Assembly (NCBI GenBank): GCA_002381155.1
Contig: DFQX01000048.1
Location: 1-16,787, forward strand
Direction of reading: 5' to 3'
Source of the DNA: Flavobacteriaceae bacterium UBA3478
Lineage (GTDB): Bacteria > Bacteroidota > Bacteroidia > Flavobacteriales > Flavobacteriaceae
DNA length: 16,787 nucleotides
Part shown: positions 16,692 to 16,787 of the stretch, piece after piece
Numbering within the stretch: the stretch's first letter is position 1
How the letters are laid out: every line of letters starts with the position of its first letter
Translations under genes and position numbers: made by a program
Notes under the pieces: model-generated
What the model was told of the DNA's origin: nothing
Databases searched by the model: none
Seen by the model: only the letters and a program-made list of their open reading frames with translations

Positions 16692-16787
16692 ATGAGTCGA
16701 ACAGAACGACAAAAAGATCTTTTTGAACGCCTAGGTGCGTTAAGGAGGTATCTTTGACATAGATGGCAAAAAGATTGCGATCGAAAA
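16692..16787 (+). CDS. prfB: Peptide chain release factor 2, 5' part only, joined by programmed +1 frameshift
   Basis: Release factor 2 recognises UGA and UAA stop codons. Only the N-terminus is in the window. From the ATG at 16692 the zero frame encodes 21 residues, MSRTERQKDLFERLGALRRY plus L, then stops at TGA (16755-16757). Skipping one base after CTT continues in the +1 frame as DIDGKKIAIE to the window edge. The joined LRRYLDIDGKK matches the start of RF2 proteins (E. coli LRGYLDYDAKK), so the break is the classical RF2 autoregulatory frameshift, not a pseudogene or sequencing error. The ATG is the only possible start: the frame has no other initiator after the in-frame TAG at 16641. 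The gene continues beyond the right edge. It is divergent from the metalloprotease gene. Confidence 0.93.
16743..16758 (+). promoter_or_regulatory. prfB programmed +1 ribosomal frameshift signal
   Basis: The sequence is AGGAGG, TAT, CTT, TGA, C. A perfect internal Shine-Dalgarno (16743-16748) is separated by three bases from the slippery CTT (16752-16754), followed by the UGA stop and a C. E. coli prfB has AGGGGG-TAT-CTT-TGA-C with identical spacing. When RF2 is scarce, UGA is read slowly, the peptidyl-tRNA slips from CUU to UUU, and translation resumes at GAC, so RF2 controls its own synthesis. Confidence 0.93.

Noticed and set aside
16692..16757. Short 21-codon gene or a frameshifted pseudogene at the right edge
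   Set aside because: The AGGAGG-TAT-CTT-TGA-C context and the RF2-like continuation in the +1 frame show a programmed frameshift in a functional prfB.
1..16787. Mobile element, defence system, CRISPR array or tRNA/rRNA genes
   Set aside because: I found no transposase, integrase, direct-repeat array, cloverleaf or rRNA-like sequence. Gene density and base composition are uniform, so the window appears to be core chromosome.

Overview
The window looks like a core chromosomal segment of a member of the Bacteroidota, probably a flavobacterial-type organism. It is AT-rich and densely packed. None of the start codons I inspected has a Shine-Dalgarno sequence, and several gene starts are GTG or TTG. 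A few upstream regions carry matches to the Bacteroidota -7 promoter box (TAnnTTTG). The protein types also fit: a large DUF4953-type metzincin, a YfhO-type membrane protein, an SPT-like PLP enzyme and a CBS-like PLP enzyme. I see no rRNA, tRNA, CRISPR array, insertion sequence, phage gene or compositionally foreign island. The longest gap between genes is about 95 bases.

Layout, left to right. (1) Bases 1-3392, plus strand: two DNA-repair genes, nth (endonuclease III, 5' end cut by the window) and uvrA, overlapping by 4 bases. (2) Bases 3376-8481, minus strand: an overlapping three-gene set, transcribed YfhO-like protein, then family-4-like glycosyltransferase, then Wzx-type flippase. It probably serves a surface glycan or glycolipid. 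The flippase and uvrA overlap tail to tail by 17 bases. (3) Bases 8514-9635, plus strand: a YghO/BcerS-like acyl-CoA N-acyltransferase, ending in a strong bidirectional terminator. (4) Bases 9682-16596, minus strand: a run transcribed secreted zinc metalloprotease, oligopeptidase B, CBS/cysteine-synthase-like enzyme, then serine-palmitoyltransferase-like enzyme. (5) Bases 16692-16787, plus strand: the beginning of prfB (release factor 2), including its programmed +1 frameshift site. It is too short for a long-ORF scan and runs off the right edge.

The most interesting hypothesis is a lipid-biosynthesis neighbourhood at 8.5-12.1 kb. The SPT-like enzyme closely fits the Bacteroidota enzymes that condense a fatty acyl thioester with cysteate (capnine sulfonolipids) or serine (sphingolipids). 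The CBS-like enzyme next to it could supply cysteate. The convergent GNAT protein belongs by my reading to the family that includes the bacterial ceramide synthase of Caulobacter, so it could N-acylate the product. A ketoreductase would still be needed and is not in the window. The second highlight is the prfB frameshift signal: a perfect AGGAGG in a genome whose start sites lack Shine-Dalgarno sequences. Other oddities are an endonuclease III with no cysteine at all (so no Fe-S cluster) and a UvrA missing one of the usual cysteine pairs.
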